Source: an uncultured Paracoccaceae bacterium (GTDB lineage Bacteria > Pseudomonadota > Alphaproteobacteria > Rhodobacterales > Rhodobacteraceae). Taken from it: a stretch of 64,000 nt of DNA. The notes beneath the pieces were generated by a model, which was given only the letters and a program-made list of their open reading frames with translations, was not told where the DNA came from and did no database searches. The stretch is from assembly GCA_934500835.1 (NCBI GenBank), contig CAKSTR010000006.1, positions 243,068 to 307,067 of the forward strand. Direction: 5' to 3'. This document shows positions 63,358 through 64,000 of the stretch, piece by piece (the stretch's first letter is position 1; the number at the start of each line of letters is the position of its first letter). The position numbers and the translations under genes are program-made.

Positions 63358-63897
63358 TCAGCCGCCCGCGATAAGGGCCTTCAGCACCGCCTGCGCCTCG
63401 GGCGAATCCCATTCGGCATCGCCGATCAGCCGGCCGATCTCGCGCCCCTCGGGGTCAAGGATCAGCGTCACCGGCAGTCCGGCCACACCGATCTGCCGGG
63501 CAAGCACGCTTTTCGGATCGCGCAGGGTGATCAGGTGGGCGATCGCAGCCTCGTCCCAGAACCGGGTGATCGCCTCGGGCGCGTTGCGGCCTGTCGCCAC
63601 CGGCACCACGGCGATTTCCGGCATCGCCGCCTGCAGCCGGTCCAGGGCGGGCATCTCATGCCGGCAGGGGGCGCACCATGTCGCCCAGAAATTCAGCACG
63701 ACCCATTGGCCCTTGAAGGCAGAGAGGCTTGCCGGATCGTCGGTCATCGACACCAGCGGCACCTCGGGCAAGGCGACCGGATCGACCAGCGTCAGCTTGG
63801 CCATGTCGCCGGTCAGAAGCGCCTGCACATCCTGCGCTGCCGCCGGGTTTGCACCAAGACACAGGCCCGTATAAAGAACCGCCAGCAGTTTGCGCAC
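63358..63897 (-). CDS. TlpA-like thioredoxin-fold protein
   Basis: The 179-residue protein has a signal peptide (MRKLLAVLYTGLCLGANPAA) and a thioredoxin-like domain with the redox pair FWATWCAPCRHEMPAL (Cys75, Cys78). VAGLPVTLILDPEGREIGR carries the cis-proline loop (GLPVT). It should act as a periplasmic thiol reductant, possibly in cytochrome assembly. The GTG at 63897 is chosen since GGAAAGGGG lies 7 bases upstream; the ATG at 63927 would overlap the argH start. Confidence 0.9.
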   Translation of the reverse strand: MRKLLAVLYTGLCLGANPAAAQDVQALLTGDMAKLTLVDPVALPEVPLVSMTDDPASLSAFKGQWVVLNFWATWCAPCRHEMPALDRLQAAMPEIAVVPVATGRNAPEAITRFWDEAAIAHLITLRDPKSVLARQIGVAGLPVTLILDPEGREIGRLIGDAEWDSPEAQAVLKALIAGG

Positions 63898-63925
63898 GCT
63901 TTGCCCCTTTCCAAAGGCCAATCCC

Positions 63926-64000
63926 ATGACCGCTTCCGACCAGACCAAAGCCGCCAACCAGATGTGGGGCGGGCGCTTCGCCGAGGGGCCGGACGCGATC
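63926..64000 (+). CDS. argH: Argininosuccinate lyase (5' end, cut by window edge)
   Basis: The first 25 residues, beginning MTASDQTKAANQMWGGRFAE, match the ArgH start, where WGGRF is the hallmark. The enzyme cleaves argininosuccinate to arginine and fumarate. It is divergent from the TlpA-like gene. The rest lies outside the window. Confidence 0.88.
   Translation, partial: MTASDQTKAANQMWGGRFAEGPDAI

Overview
The window is a stretch of GC-rich alphaproteobacterial chromosome, most probably Rhodobacteraceae (Rhodobacter/Paracoccus-like). This is inferred from content: a Rhodobacter-type porin, a small aa3-oxidase subunit IV, ETF-ubiquinone oxidoreductase, COQ9, DUF1013, DUF3576 and DUF6173 proteins, a mobA-mobB operon, and intergenic repeats of the CTTTGG..CAAATATCC type. 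No tRNA, rRNA, CRISPR array, transposase, phage gene or plasmid origin was seen.

Region by region. 0-7 kb: isoprenoid and quinone genes (polyprenyl diphosphate synthase, ispE), a secreted TPR protein, ETF-QO and greA. 7-16 kb: an overlapping mobA-mobB-unknown-GNAT operon, a lipoprotein, the tiny oxidase subunit IV, an MBL hydrolase, a DmdC-like acyl-CoA dehydrogenase and the tRNA t6A enzyme Sua5. 16-25 kb: mscL, alanine dehydrogenase with a divergent Lrp regulator, an aquaporin-like channel, a Kef-type antiporter, rpsU, COQ9, a quinone oxidoreductase, RNase T2 and DUF1013.

25.4-40 kb is the main accessory region. Nine minus-strand genes run from one divergent promoter at about 36.45 kb: a CocE-type hydrolase, TetR regulator, aspartoacylase-like deacylase, five-component Opp/Dpp importer and S9 peptidase. 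Two plus-strand genes run the other way: a trimethylamine-dehydrogenase-like flavoprotein that lacks the covalent-FMN cysteine, and a non-pyrrolysine MttB-family methyltransferase. Together they look like an import, hydrolysis and demethylation route for an unidentified, probably N-methylated or peptide-like compound. 40.7-46.3 kb follows with a ydcSTUV-patD-type operon in the E. coli gene order (putrescine/GABA-type uptake plus aldehyde dehydrogenase).

46-64 kb returns to housekeeping genes: a CAP-domain protein, LysR regulator, HPP-CBS protein, holA-lptE-leuS, DUF3576 lipoprotein, major porin, TPR-sulfotransferase, yggS, L,D-transpeptidase, ribA, an OmpR-type response regulator, xth, a TlpA-like thioredoxin and the start of argH. 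Between the response regulator and xth lie two short terminator-bearing units with an identical 15-bp 5' element, which look like a pair of small RNAs. Four loci carry a palindromic intergenic repeat family.
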